Positions 18,123 through 26,229 of a stretch of DNA of 64,000 nt are shown here, piece by piece (the stretch's first letter is position 1; each line of letters opens with the position of its first letter). Location: NCBI RefSeq assembly GCF_963668515.1, contig NZ_OY764865.1:434001-498000 (forward strand), read 5' to 3'. This stretch comes from an uncultured Ilyobacter sp. Its GTDB lineage: Bacteria > Fusobacteriota > Fusobacteriia > Fusobacteriales > Fusobacteriaceae. Position numbers and translations under genes: made by a program. The notes below the pieces were generated by a model, which saw only the letters and a list, made by a program, of their open reading frames with translations, had not been told where the DNA came from and did no database searches.

Positions 18123-18801
18123 TTTTCTCCCCCTCCTTTTCCTCATCATGGAAAAAATAAGTTCCTATCTTAAATGTGGCATTTAAGTCATCCTGGCCGC
18201 TTTTAGTTATATTCATTGCTCCGTCCTTCAGGGTTATAAGTCTTTTAGAATTTTCTAAATAATAAAACAAAGTCGAAACTTCAGGAGCTGGACCACTTAT
18301 ATTATATGCAAAATATTTTTTCTCATATTTCAACTCATCTTCTTTTACCGCTTCCTCTTTCTTGTCCCCCTTCTTCCCCTTCGCCTCTTTTTCACTGACT
18401 GGCTTTTGTTTCTTCGGAGCTATCTCGGGAGATCCTATAGACGAAAGCCTAATTCCCAGATAATCCATAAGGTCCTGTATCTCTCTTTTAAAGGTAGCAT
18501 TATTTTGATGAGCTGCTTTCTCAAACTGTATCTTCAATATGGCGTATTTCTCTTTTTGTTTCTCAAACTCTGCCATCACTTCTTCTTGTCTTTTCTGGGT
18601 CGCTGCAAACTTATCCTTTATTTTGACCAAGTTAGTCTGCTCTTTCTCATAGACTTTTTTAGTCTCTTTTAGCTTACTAAAAGGATTAATAACCATAAAG
18701 ATGAACATGATGACTATTGCAATCAATGTCATTAGATAGATCAATTTTATTTTGTTTTTATAATCCATCTCTATATTTAGCTCTTTACCAAAGACATCCA
18801 T
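18115..18801 (-). CDS. pilO: PilO-like inner-membrane pilus alignment protein
   Basis: The protein has 228 residues: a short cytoplasmic N-terminus, one membrane segment (about 20-38), a long charged coiled coil (about 42-100), a lysine/glutamate-rich linker (about 128-155) and a C-terminal ferredoxin-like region (about 157-215). That is the PilO plan. PilO pairs with PilN in the inner membrane and contacts PilP. It starts six bases after pilN. The KKQKPVSEKEAKGKKGDKKE linker is an unusual low-complexity insertion for the family. Assignment is by architecture and order more than by motif. Confidence 0.75.
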   Translation of the reverse strand: MDVFGKELNIEMDYKNKIKLIYLMTLIAIVIMFIFMVINPFSKLKETKKVYEKEQTNLVKIKDKFAATQKRQEEVMAEFEKQKEKYAILKIQFEKAAHQNNATFKREIQDLMDYLGIRLSSIGSPEIAPKKQKPVSEKEAKGKKGDKKEEAVKEDELKYEKKYFAYNISGPAPEVSTLFYYLENSKRLITLKDGAMNITKSGQDDLNATFKIGTYFFHDEEKEGEKNE

Positions 18802-18807
18802 AGACCA

Positions 18808-19386
18808 TCACTCCTCCTCATCAGATATCACAAGGCTAAATTCAAAAGCCATAACCTTGTTTCCATCTCTCTCTTCTATCTTTAGATAATCATGTTTAAC
18901 CTGAGAAAAATCTCCGCTTTCAATAAGTTTATCTTCAAAGTCATAAAGATTTTGTTCTGCTGTCATTTCCGAATTCAGATATGATATCCCTTTGATCCTG
19001 ACGTTTCCCCCTTCATGATGCATGGTATCCACCCATATGTTTTCAGGGGCAAGGGTCTGAATGGTGTATAAGACTTCGGATATTCTCGTCTTTTTGTCAG
19101 AAAATATCTCTTCTATTATCTCTATCTTGTCTGTCAGGTCTGGTATCTTCCCTATTTCCATCTCTAGTTTTTTTATCTCTTCCTGGTTAAAGGCTATCTC
19201 TCTCTTAGTCTCATGGATATTTTTTTCTAAATTCTTTTGTTTTAAATGGATACCAAAAAAAATAGCTCCATTTACCAAAAAGAAAACTCCGGCGATCAAA
19301 ATAGCTTTTTTAAGATTTTGGGATACCCCTAACTTTTCTTTGTACTCCGGTGTCAAAAAATTTATATCTCTCATATTCATATTCAT
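18808..19386 (-). CDS. pilN: PilN-like inner-membrane pilus alignment protein
   Basis: The protein has 192 residues. The cytoplasmic N-terminus MRDINFLTPEYKEK resembles the PilN INLLP peptide that inserts into PilM. One membrane segment (about 28-46), a coiled coil (about 48-90) and a periplasmic domain (about 105-185) follow. Several ATG codons lie close together at the start (MNMNMRD); the first is listed. It begins two bases after pilM and six before pilO. PilN with PilO forms the alignment complex of the pilus machine. Confidence 0.82.
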   Translation of the reverse strand: MNMNMRDINFLTPEYKEKLGVSQNLKKAILIAGVFFLVNGAIFFGIHLKQKNLEKNIHETKREIAFNQEEIKKLEMEIGKIPDLTDKIEIIEEIFSDKKTRISEVLYTIQTLAPENIWVDTMHHEGGNVRIKGISYLNSEMTAEQNLYDFEDKLIESGDFSQVKHDYLKIEERDGNKVMAFEFSLVISDEEE

Positions 19387-19388
19387 GA

Positions 19389-20471
19389 TTAAACCACCTC
19401 ATCCATAACATTTCCAAGGAGTGCAGCTATCTCTTCAAATTGATAAGGCTCTAACTTACTTCTGTTCTCCTCTTTTGATGTTATCATATCTAGATCAAAG
19501 GGCATGACCTCTAATTCTAGAGATTTTTTTACATAGTCCTTCAGCCCCCTCAAGAGGGAACCTCCTCCTACAAAGACGAGCTCTTCCACTATACTAGAAG
19601 ACCTTTCTCTAAAGTAGTACTCATAAGAAAGTCTTATCTGACTCTCTAGCTCTTTAAATGCCTCTGTGAGTTCATCCATCATGGATTTTTCAGAGGCGTC
19701 TAGTATCTCCTGATTTTGTTCCTGGAGTTCTAGCTCTATTATTTTTTCCTCTGCCTTCTCATAGTTTATTCCCTTGTAATTTTTTATTATATCCGTAAAC
19801 TCATTTCCACCCATGAGAATAAATCTGTAAAAATTCATGACATCACTGTTTAGGGCGTATATCTTGGTAGACTCATGACCTACATCCACTATCATTCTGT
19901 AGTTGTTGACATCTTCATCTCTCTCATTATTTGATTCTATTCTCTCTAAAAGCATAAATATCGAAACAAAATCAGGAACTATTCTCAAAACTTTCACTCT
20001 CAGACTTTCAAGGAAATTGAGCAGATAATCTATCTCCTCTCTTTTTATAGTTACGCACAGAACCTCCTCACTGTATTCATCTAGATTGATGGTCAGTTTT
20101 TCTGTGAGATATTCATACTCTGAATACCCGGGAATCATCTCCTCCATCTCTTCTAAGATGAATTCATCTCTTTTTTCCATGTTCTCCTGGCCGATTCTTA
20201 TAAATTTTACCTGGAATTTCTGGCTAGGAAGAGATAGTGAGATCCCGTGACCTTTGAACCCTAGTCTCTCTATCATCACAGACAAAATTTCATTTATCTG
20301 TGTCTCTTTCTCTTCGTTTTGATTAAATTTTTCTAACAGCACATCTCCCACTACGCCGCCTTTTACACTTAGAGCCTTTATTCCTCGACTTCCTATGTCT
20401 ATACTCCCTCTAGACTTTTCTTTGACAAGATTCTCCAACCTTTCTCTCGCCCTTATAAACTTCTCTTTCAT
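19389..20471 (-). CDS. pilM: PilM, actin-like pilus assembly protein
   Basis: The protein has 360 residues of the actin-like ATPase fold: a phosphate-1 region DIGSRGIKALSVKGG (about 26-40), a phosphate-2 region MIVDVGHESTKIYAL (about 192-206) and an adenosine motif VFVGGGSLLRGLKDYV near 305. PilM is cytoplasmic, binds the N-terminal tail of PilN and links the ATPase to the membrane complex. It heads the pilM-N-O-P-Q string and follows the PilX-like gene by about 20 bases. Confidence 0.9.
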   Translation of the reverse strand: MKEKFIRARERLENLVKEKSRGSIDIGSRGIKALSVKGGVVGDVLLEKFNQNEEKETQINEILSVMIERLGFKGHGISLSLPSQKFQVKFIRIGQENMEKRDEFILEEMEEMIPGYSEYEYLTEKLTINLDEYSEEVLCVTIKREEIDYLLNFLESLRVKVLRIVPDFVSIFMLLERIESNNERDEDVNNYRMIVDVGHESTKIYALNSDVMNFYRFILMGGNEFTDIIKNYKGINYEKAEEKIIELELQEQNQEILDASEKSMMDELTEAFKELESQIRLSYEYYFRERSSSIVEELVFVGGGSLLRGLKDYVKKSLELEVMPFDLDMITSKEENRSKLEPYQFEEIAALLGNVMDEVV

Positions 20472-20491
20472 ACTTCCCCCTCCTCTATACC

Positions 20492-21451
20492 TTACATCCT
20501 CTCTATGATCAATTCCTCTATAGCCTCTCCACTGTCTGCATAAAGACCTTCAAAATCCGGATTTGTATCACCATCCGAATCATTAAACTTTATTGTGGCC
20601 TTATGCACTGCCTGCATTTTAAAGTCTGCAGTACCTATATCGCTGCCTCCATCAAGACGTATCCTTTTTACATAGGTAGCCCTTATAAACCAAGAAGAGT
20701 CATACCCCGAAGATACGGTGGCACTTAAGATATCTTTTACTTTTGAACCGTCGTCTAAACCATCTCCATCTGAATCCGGGTATATCTCAACTAGATCTTC
20801 ACCTGAGTCCTGGACTCCGTCCCCGTCCTCATCTTTGGCAATTTCGAGTTTTTCAAGTCTATATCCCCCTACGGTCATTGCCTCTTTTTTTTCATCATCC
20901 CATTTACCGTCGTATATCCACAACCTGTTTACCTTATCCTCGTCTTCCTGCCAGTTTCTGTAAGCCAGAATCGGATTACTTGCATCTGTTTTATTGAATG
21001 TATCTATTGCGATATAGGGTTTGTATTCCTCTCCTTGGGTATAATCCCAGCTAGATGCAAAATAATTAATATAACTGCTGAGTCTTATCCCCAGATAATA
21101 ATATGGTGACGAAGGTGCTGAATCTCCAGAGACATAATTTATGGTATCCACTGAAGACATTGTAGACACAGCCATACTGCTTACAGCAGGGTATACATCC
21201 CTGTCATCAGCTTTCTCATGAAGTGTGTAGTCGTAGACTTTACCTTTTCTCACAAACTGCTCTGATATATAGGCATCATAATAGGCTAAGGAAGATCCCA
21301 TATCCACATCATTTGAAACCTCTTCCCCTATAACTTTTAGATAGGCTCTCTCACCCTTTTTCCCTCCCAGATAAAACACAGCAAGGGCTATCGCCGTAAA
21401 GAAGGACAAAAGCAGCACTGCCAACACGATTGCCGAACCTTTCTTCTTCAT
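20492..21451 (-). CDS. PilX-like minor pilus protein with calcium-type loops
   Basis: The protein has 319 residues. The N-terminus KKKGSAIVLAVLLLSFFTAIALAVFYLG is one long hydrophobic helix resembling PilX/GspK-type minor pilins, but the residue after the glycine is serine and there is no glutamate at +5. The rest is predicted to be exported. Three aspartate-rich loops of EF-hand or thrombospondin-3 type occur at about 207-219 (DEDGDGVQDSGED), 226-235 and 290-299. GspK proteins lack E5 and cap the pseudopilus tip, which fits. It lies between the PilW-like gene and pilM. A tip role is inferred. Confidence 0.75.
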   Translation of the reverse strand: MKKKGSAIVLAVLLLSFFTAIALAVFYLGGKKGERAYLKVIGEEVSNDVDMGSSLAYYDAYISEQFVRKGKVYDYTLHEKADDRDVYPAVSSMAVSTMSSVDTINYVSGDSAPSSPYYYLGIRLSSYINYFASSWDYTQGEEYKPYIAIDTFNKTDASNPILAYRNWQEDEDKVNRLWIYDGKWDDEKKEAMTVGGYRLEKLEIAKDEDGDGVQDSGEDLVEIYPDSDGDGLDDGSKVKDILSATVSSGYDSSWFIRATYVKRIRLDGGSDIGTADFKMQAVHKATIKFNDSDGDTNPDFEGLYADSGEAIEELIIERM

Positions 21452-21460
21452 AGCACCCTC

Positions 21461-22099
21461 CTAGAAATTATTTGACATATCTATATTTATTCTGGTTACC
21501 GCTGCATCTCTTATTTTATCTAAAATGTTTCTTTTACCCTCTATACTCTCCCCTGTCATCCTGTCTATATCAAGGTCTAAGTATATAAGAACTACTCCTT
21601 CTCTGTATTCAAAATATTCTTCATCATCTGTACCGTCTCCGTCATAATCTGTATCTTGTATATACTCTATAAGTTCCGTAGTCGTCTCCGATGACCCAGT
21701 TACAAAACCCCCTGGATTTTTAACGTACACAAGTCTCCTGTCCCCTTTTGAATCCTCTTCTATTCTGAAGGCTATATAGTTTTTGCTCTCACTCATTGTG
21801 TCGTTAGGTACAAGAAGTCTCAGCTCTGAAATTATTTTTGGTGATACTGTGAGATCCTTTGTTACCTCTATGGCATTTGCAACTGCTGCCAATTCACCGC
21901 TATCTATAAGCCTAGATGCCCTCACCTTACGTTTTATTATCTCCAAAATCTTCCCAAACTCATAGTCTATCCTGTTCTGAAGATTGATCCTGTCATGAAC
22001 CATACCGTAGTTTTTGACCATAGGGGACATCATGAGCATGACTATTGCTAATATCGCCACAGCTACTACAACCTCTATCACACTGATACCTTTTCTCAT
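21461..22099 (-). CDS. PilW-like minor pilin
   Basis: The protein has 212 residues with a class III prepilin leader: MRKG then ISVIEVVVAVAILAIVMLM, giving E5 and the hydrophobic helix. GGAGGTGACTATT precedes the ATG at 22099, which is better placed than the in-frame ATG at 22114 that overlaps the ribosome binding site. A DTDYDGDGTDDEEY loop near residue 150 looks like a calcium site. It starts five bases after the PilV-like gene. Large prepilins of this kind (PilW/GspJ) prime pilus assembly at the tip. Confidence 0.82.
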   Translation of the reverse strand: MRKGISVIEVVVAVAILAIVMLMMSPMVKNYGMVHDRINLQNRIDYEFGKILEIIKRKVRASRLIDSGELAAVANAIEVTKDLTVSPKIISELRLLVPNDTMSESKNYIAFRIEEDSKGDRRLVYVKNPGGFVTGSSETTTELIEYIQDTDYDGDGTDDEEYFEYREGVVLIYLDLDIDRMTGESIEGKRNILDKIRDAAVTRINIDMSNNF

Positions 22100-22104
22100 A
22101 ATAG

Positions 22105-22794
22105 TCACCTCCATTCCTCTATAGGTGAGATCAGAAACTGCATTTCCACATCCTTGTCGAAAACTCCGTCTGAATTTTGTGTATATTCAAAAACAACCTT
22201 TCCCAATATGAATTTATCCCGGCTTAGGTTGTCGCTTCCACTTGTTTCATCTGTATTTATCCCCCCAGTACCAAAGAGTACATTATCACCGGTTTTTCCT
22301 GTTATGGGATTCTCATATTTATCCTCTTCTTCCCAGCCTGTTTCCGGGTCATCATCTCCACTGCTGTTTTTCAGTCTCATTAACTCCACATCTGCCAAGG
22401 TCATATATACAGTGAACTGAGCCTTACCGTCATCCATCCTGAGACCCCGACTGTTTAAGATGAATATATTATCAGCAGTTGTGGGAGTGGTAATTCCGTA
22501 AAAATCTTTTTCAAATTTGTAATTCTCTGTGATAAATGCACTTCCGTCATCTTTCAAAACCAGTTTATATGTTTCATTGAAACCGCCGCCTATTGTTGTT
22601 TTTACTTCATCATAGCCCCTGCTTTTTATATAGTCCACCACTGTTGTTGTGAGCCTGGCAGCCTCCTCTTTTGAACCGGCTATCCTTTCTCCCCTAAGGG
22701 ATGTAAAGGTAAAGCCTATTATGGGAAATATCCCAAAGAGAAATATTGCCATGGCTATAAGAACCTCTATAACTGAATAAGCTCTCCTGTTCAT
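22105..22794 (-). CDS. PilV-like minor pilin
   Basis: The protein has 229 residues. The prepilin leader is MNRRA followed by YSVIEVLIAMAIFLFGIFPI: cleavage would be after alanine rather than glycine, and E5 is present. The helix contains the FGIFPI break typical of PilV/GspI-type minor pilins. An acidic stretch SSGDDDPETGWEEED lies near residue 145. It is the first of three adjacent minor-pilin genes. A binding role for the acidic patch is a guess. Confidence 0.8.
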   Translation of the reverse strand: MNRRAYSVIEVLIAMAIFLFGIFPIIGFTFTSLRGERIAGSKEEAARLTTTVVDYIKSRGYDEVKTTIGGGFNETYKLVLKDDGSAFITENYKFEKDFYGITTPTTADNIFILNSRGLRMDDGKAQFTVYMTLADVELMRLKNSSGDDDPETGWEEEDKYENPITGKTGDNVLFGTGGINTDETSGSDNLSRDKFILGKVVFEYTQNSDGVFDKDVEMQFLISPIEEWR

Positions 22795-22867
22795 AATTGT
22801 TCACTCACCCCTTGGTTTGTTGTTAAGTACCTTCTACTAAGGCTTTGATATTTTCCTTCAAAAAATT

Positions 22868-22905
22868 AAAAAATGCACCCCTATAGAAATAGAAGTGCAC
22901 TTATC
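22868..22905 (-). terminator. Terminator at the end of the prepilin peptidase gene
   Basis: On the minus strand AGTGCAC-T-TCTAT, a short loop, ATAGG-G-GTGCAT and then TTTTTT. The hairpin overlaps the last codons of the peptidase gene. It would separate that gene from the minor pilin genes downstream, perhaps as an attenuator. Confidence 0.6.
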
Positions 22906-23618
22906 ATTCCCCCAAAGGCTATGAAGGGTCCGAAGGGTACCTCCCCCTCCTTGCCTTTTTTCTTGGCGGCCAAGAGGTAGATCCCGTAGACTGCCCCTGC
23001 CACAAAGGAAGCGGTGACAAAGAGGTGCATCCTGTAAAACCCAAAATACCCCACAACGGAGCCTATCCCTGCCGCCAGTTTCACATCTCCGAATCCCAGG
23101 ACCTCTTTTTTAAAAACCCTCTCCCCGTAGCCGTATATCATCACAAATAAAAACCCGTAGGTAGCCGATCCCATGAAGGACCTCTCTATCCCCACACCGT
23201 TGAAGAGGGAGAAGCCGTATCCTAGAATGAGTAAACCCAGGGTGAACCTGTCAGGGATATAGTAATGCTCCCAGTCTATCCCCGATGCGATGATGAGTAT
23301 AGAGGCTGCTATGATGAGCTCCGCCGTCCATAGGCTCATGCCGTACCGGTAATATATTCCTCCGAAGGACAGACCTGTTATGAGCTCCACAACGGGGTAC
23401 TGCATGGATATCTTCTCATGGCAGCCGCTGCACCTTCCTCGGAGGATCAGTACATAGGAGATCACAGGGATATTTTCCCACCATCTTATCTTGTGGCCGC
23501 ACTTTGGGCAGTGGGACGGGGGAAAGGATATGCTTTCCTTTCTTGGGATTCTGTATATGCATACGTTGTAGAAGCTCCCCAGGAGGAGTCCCGTAACTAA
23601 AAATAAAAATATATCCAT
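22881..23618 (-). CDS. pilD: Prepilin peptidase and N-methyltransferase
   Basis: The protein has 245 residues of the type IV prepilin peptidase family. The zinc-type cysteines are C37, C40, C63 and C66 (CPKC, CSGC). The two catalytic aspartates are in SGIDWEHYYIPD (D115) and GFGDVKLAAG (D178). It is hydrophobic throughout with about eight membrane segments. It cleaves leaders of the pilins encoded around it and methylates their new N-termini. It has a plausible own promoter (23654-23683). The coding sequence looks richer in G and C than the mur genes; this is a visual impression only. Confidence 0.96.
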   Translation of the reverse strand: MDIFLFLVTGLLLGSFYNVCIYRIPRKESISFPPSHCPKCGHKIRWWENIPVISYVLILRGRCSGCHEKISMQYPVVELITGLSFGGIYYRYGMSLWTAELIIAASILIIASGIDWEHYYIPDRFTLGLLILGYGFSLFNGVGIERSFMGSATYGFLFVMIYGYGERVFKKEVLGFGDVKLAAGIGSVVGYFGFYRMHLFVTASFVAGAVYGIYLLAAKKKGKEGEVPFGPFIAFGGMISALLFL

Positions 23619-23653
23619 AAATTTTCACTCCTTATTCTTTATGTTATAAAAAT

Positions 23654-23683
23654 ATATTACCCTGTTAGTTGTAAGGATTACAA
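23654..23683 (-). promoter_or_regulatory. Candidate promoter of pilD
   Basis: On the minus strand TTGTAA, 18 bases, TAATAT, about 35 bases before the peptidase ATG. The boxes are fair but not consensus. Confidence 0.4.
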
Positions 23684-23699
23684 GTGAAAAATATTTTTA

Positions 23700-24135
23700 C
23701 AAAAAAATTAAAGTCAAAAGATTTTGTCACGAATGGACACTAATAAAACATAAAAAAATTTACACGAATAATAATAGAAACTTTTGGCCAAAGAGCATCA
23801 TAAAAGTGTATGTTGCACTGAGAAAAAAGAGAGTTTCACAGAGAAAAGATTAAAACCCTCGTCACGAATTTACACGAATGAATATAAACAAATTACAAGC
23901 TAGGTACATAGAATAACTATGAAAATTAAAGAATTACAACTTTTAAAATACAAGACCAACAAAACAATTAGAGCGCCGTTTGAATGATATCTCATGTCTA
24001 AAAAAATTCCTCTCTTGAACCCCAATACCTAACCTTCACTCTGTGTTCTCTGTGGTAAAATATTTCTTTTAATCTTCTTTATTCGTGATCATTTTCGGCA
24101 AAATGATTTTTTAATTTTCTTATCAGTGATAAATC
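23700..24135. repeat. Decayed copy of the MITE-like element, two opposed fragments
   Basis: The 580-bp gap between pilA and pilD has no gene. Part one (about 23700-23885) reads AGTCAAAAGATTTTGTCAC, GAATGGACACTAATAAAA, TTTACACGAATAATAA and GAGAGTTTCACAGAG, the family blocks in minus orientation. Part two (about 24035-24135) has CTCTGTGTTCTCTGTGG and TTATTCGTGATCATTTT in plus orientation. No inverted terminal repeats or hairpin are visible. The middle (23886-24034) shows no recognisable feature. Confidence 0.6.
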
Positions 24136-24163
24136 TTCTGAATTTTTAGCCCTTCTACTAAAG

Positions 24164-24190
24164 AAAAAGACTGCCGAAAACGACAGTCTT
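24164..24190 (-). terminator. Terminator after the major pilin gene
   Basis: On the minus strand AAGACTG-TCG-TTTT-CGG-CAGTCTT followed by TTTCTTT, starting about 10 bases after the pilin stop. A strong terminator here suits a highly expressed pilin. Confidence 0.85.
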
Positions 24191-24200
24191 GAAATTCTTA

Positions 24201-24677
24201 TTAATAACTTGCCCAAGCATTACCTCTTGTATCATATTTACCATCTTCATCAAAGTCATAATCTCCATCAGTGTTACCATCTAATGTTACATCTAGCCCG
24301 TATTCAGTTGATGCTACTGTAGTTGAAGAAGCTGCTACAGCTCCTGCTGGAATTTCTGCATCAATGGCCCCAGCTGCAAGTGCACCATTACTGTCGAGAA
24401 AACCAGTAACACTGTTTTCAACATATTCTGACGTCCTGTCTATCTCTATTAACCCATCCTCTGCAGTAGCTGTTGACGAGATTAATGTAGGTATTGTCCC
24501 ATTATCTGCAAAAAACACAGAAGTTGCTGACCTTACGGCCCCTAATAATGCTACCGCCTTGGCATCCTTAGCTTTGGACACCTCTTTTCTCAGTTTCGGA
24601 GCCAATGTAGCAGCAAGTAATAAAATGATAGCGACAACTACAACCAATTCGATTAACGTAAATCCTTTTTTCTTCAT
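24201..24677 (-). CDS. pilA: Type IV pilin, probable major subunit
   Basis: The protein has 158 residues. The leader is MKKKG followed by FTLIELVVVVAIILLLAATLAPKL, a canonical class III prepilin with E5. CGAGGAGGG precedes the ATG at 24677; the frame extends 19 codons further upstream without pilin features. The short C-terminal domain ends in an aspartate-rich loop (about residues 133-149, TDGDYDFDEDGKYD), placed as in GspG-type pilins where calcium is bound. Alanine- and threonine-rich middle. It sits between the TPR-like gene and the prepilin peptidase, and its own terminator follows. The major-subunit role is inferred. Confidence 0.88.
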   Translation of the reverse strand: MKKKGFTLIELVVVVAIILLLAATLAPKLRKEVSKAKDAKAVALLGAVRSATSVFFADNGTIPTLISSTATAEDGLIEIDRTSEYVENSVTGFLDSNGALAAGAIDAEIPAGAVAASSTTVASTEYGLDVTLDGNTDGDYDFDEDGKYDTRGNAWASY

Positions 24678-24781
24678 AACTTTCCCTCCTCGTTTCCCTT
24701 TGTAGTTTTTTATTTTTTCTTTCCCTGTTCCCATTTCCTATGATACCTATCTACTCTTTTTCATTTCCTCTTCCTTTTTTT

Positions 24782-25465
24782 TTATTTTTTATCTTTCAGA
24801 TATTTCAGGAGTTTTTCCTTGGCTCTTTTTTGGTACTTATCATCCTTTGAGTCCAGGAGCTCTCCCCAGTAATAGATGGATTTTTCCAGATACTTTCTTT
24901 TGCTACTCTCCTCATACATCTTTTCATAGGAGAAGGCCAGGGTGTTCATGAGAAGGTCATCTCTCGATTCCTTCACTATCTCTTCAAATAGTTCCAAGAG
25001 TTTCCCGCGATTTCCTTTTTTTCCAGCCACTGTTCCTGCCAGATATTTTTTCAGCATGCCGTCATGAGGGTTGTACCTCATTCCTTTTTCGATTATACCA
25101 AAGGCTCCTTCAAAATCTTTGTAAGTTCTTATAAAGGCTAAGATTCCACCGGTAAAACTGTAATTCCTCACAAAATACGGATCCAGATATGTTATTCTCT
25201 CAGACCCTCTTTTCAGAGCCTCTATACCCTCCCTGGGGTCGCCCCCCAGGAGTCCTCCTGTCTTCACCACATGCCCCATCCAGAGAAAAGACCTGGCGGT
25301 TTTCTTTATCCCCAGGCTCCTGGCGGCAAAGGTGTTTCGGTCCATCCCGTCTCTTCCCCTGTAGCTTTTTTCATATATCTCCCTGTCCATCTGAGAGAGG
25401 TTCCCCTCCATAAACACCAGCAAAATCAGGGAGGCTATCCCTATTATAAAATAACTTTTTTTCAT
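24782..25465 (-). CDS. Membrane-anchored TPR-like protein of the pilus ABC cluster
   Basis: The protein has 227 residues with one N-terminal membrane segment (about 4-20) and a helical remainder with TPR-like spacing (for example YKDFEGAFGIIEKGMRYNPHDGMLKKYLAG near 125-154, given in parts: YKDFEGAFGI, EKGMRYNPHD). It follows the ABC permease by eight bases and precedes pilA. In Myxococcus xanthus an accessory protein, PilG, is encoded next to the ABC transporter PilHI beside pilA. This protein may play that part, but sequence relationship to PilG was not established. Confidence 0.7.
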   Translation of the reverse strand: MKKSYFIIGIASLILLVFMEGNLSQMDREIYEKSYRGRDGMDRNTFAARSLGIKKTARSFLWMGHVVKTGGLLGGDPREGIEALKRGSERITYLDPYFVRNYSFTGGILAFIRTYKDFEGAFGIIEKGMRYNPHDGMLKKYLAGTVAGKKGNRGKLLELFEEIVKESRDDLLMNTLAFSYEKMYEESSKRKYLEKSIYYWGELLDSKDDKYQKRAKEKLLKYLKDKK

Positions 25466-25473
25466 GCCGCCAC

Positions 25474-26229
25474 CTACAGCCTTTTTCTGGAAAAGGAAGC
25501 CGTGGCGATGAAAAGCATAGCAGTCACATATACAGCCATATACCCTACCAGAAGCCAGAGATTGATGTTGATCTCCCCCAGGTAATCCCTGTAGTTCAGC
25601 AGATGAAACTTGGGAAGAACCGTATAAAGTATGTTTAAAATCAACTCAAAGGCTGTCCCCTTTACCTTCTGTGCCACCTCTTTCAGCTCAAGCAGACCGT
25701 GCCCCGCTATATATGTACACACAGTGAAGAGTATGGCAGTGACATAGGATTCTGACACCACAGAAAACATTATTCCCACTGCCGAAAGAAGCGACAGTTT
25801 CAGGCCTATAAACAGAAGGGATATGAAGAGCCCCCTGTCCAGGCTTCCCCCCATTTTCAATATGAGGGCACTTAAAACTCCCCCCATGAGAAGCACATTA
25901 AAAAATATGGTATAGATCATCCCCAGCAGTGTCCCGGCGAGATACTCCTCCTTCCTCACTCCCTTTGTCAGGACGAGGTATATGGATTTCTCCTTTATCG
26001 CCTTCAGCACACAGGTGGCAGACAGATACACCACTATAAACATCACCATGAACTCAGTGAAAAAAAGCCCCGTATCCCTTATTACCTCTACCCCCTCATA
26101 GAGGGCGACCTCATCCAGAAGCATTGTTGCAAATATCAGTATCCCTCCAAACATAACTATCCCGTTAAATATCTTATTTGAAATATTTTCCTTGAAAGAG
26201 TATTTCGCCATTGTCAGTATCTTAGTCAA
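25474..26229 (-). CDS. ABC-2 type transporter permease, PilI-like by position
   Basis: The protein has 251 residues with six hydrophobic segments (about 22-38, 55-75, 105-128, 137-158, 165-185, 225-245), the ABC-2 permease layout. Its start overlaps the ATPase gene by eight bases, so the two are coupled. It would form the inner-membrane channel. A transporter embedded between pilC and pilA recalls M. xanthus PilH/PilI, which are needed for pilus formation. The substrate is unknown. Confidence 0.85.
   Translation of the reverse strand: MTKILTMAKYSFKENISNKIFNGIVMFGGILIFATMLLDEVALYEGVEVIRDTGLFFTEFMVMFIVVYLSATCVLKAIKEKSIYLVLTKGVRKEEYLAGTLLGMIYTIFFNVLLMGGVLSALILKMGGSLDRGLFISLLFIGLKLSLLSAVGIMFSVVSESYVTAILFTVCTYIAGHGLLELKEVAQKVKGTAFELILNILYTVLPKFHLLNYRDYLGEININLWLLVGYMAVYVTAMLFIATASFSRKRL

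Noticed and set aside
23418..23600. Frames opposite the prepilin peptidase gene
   Set aside because: The minus-strand peptidase has all catalytic motifs; the opposite frames have no starts with ribosome binding sites and no recognisable domains.
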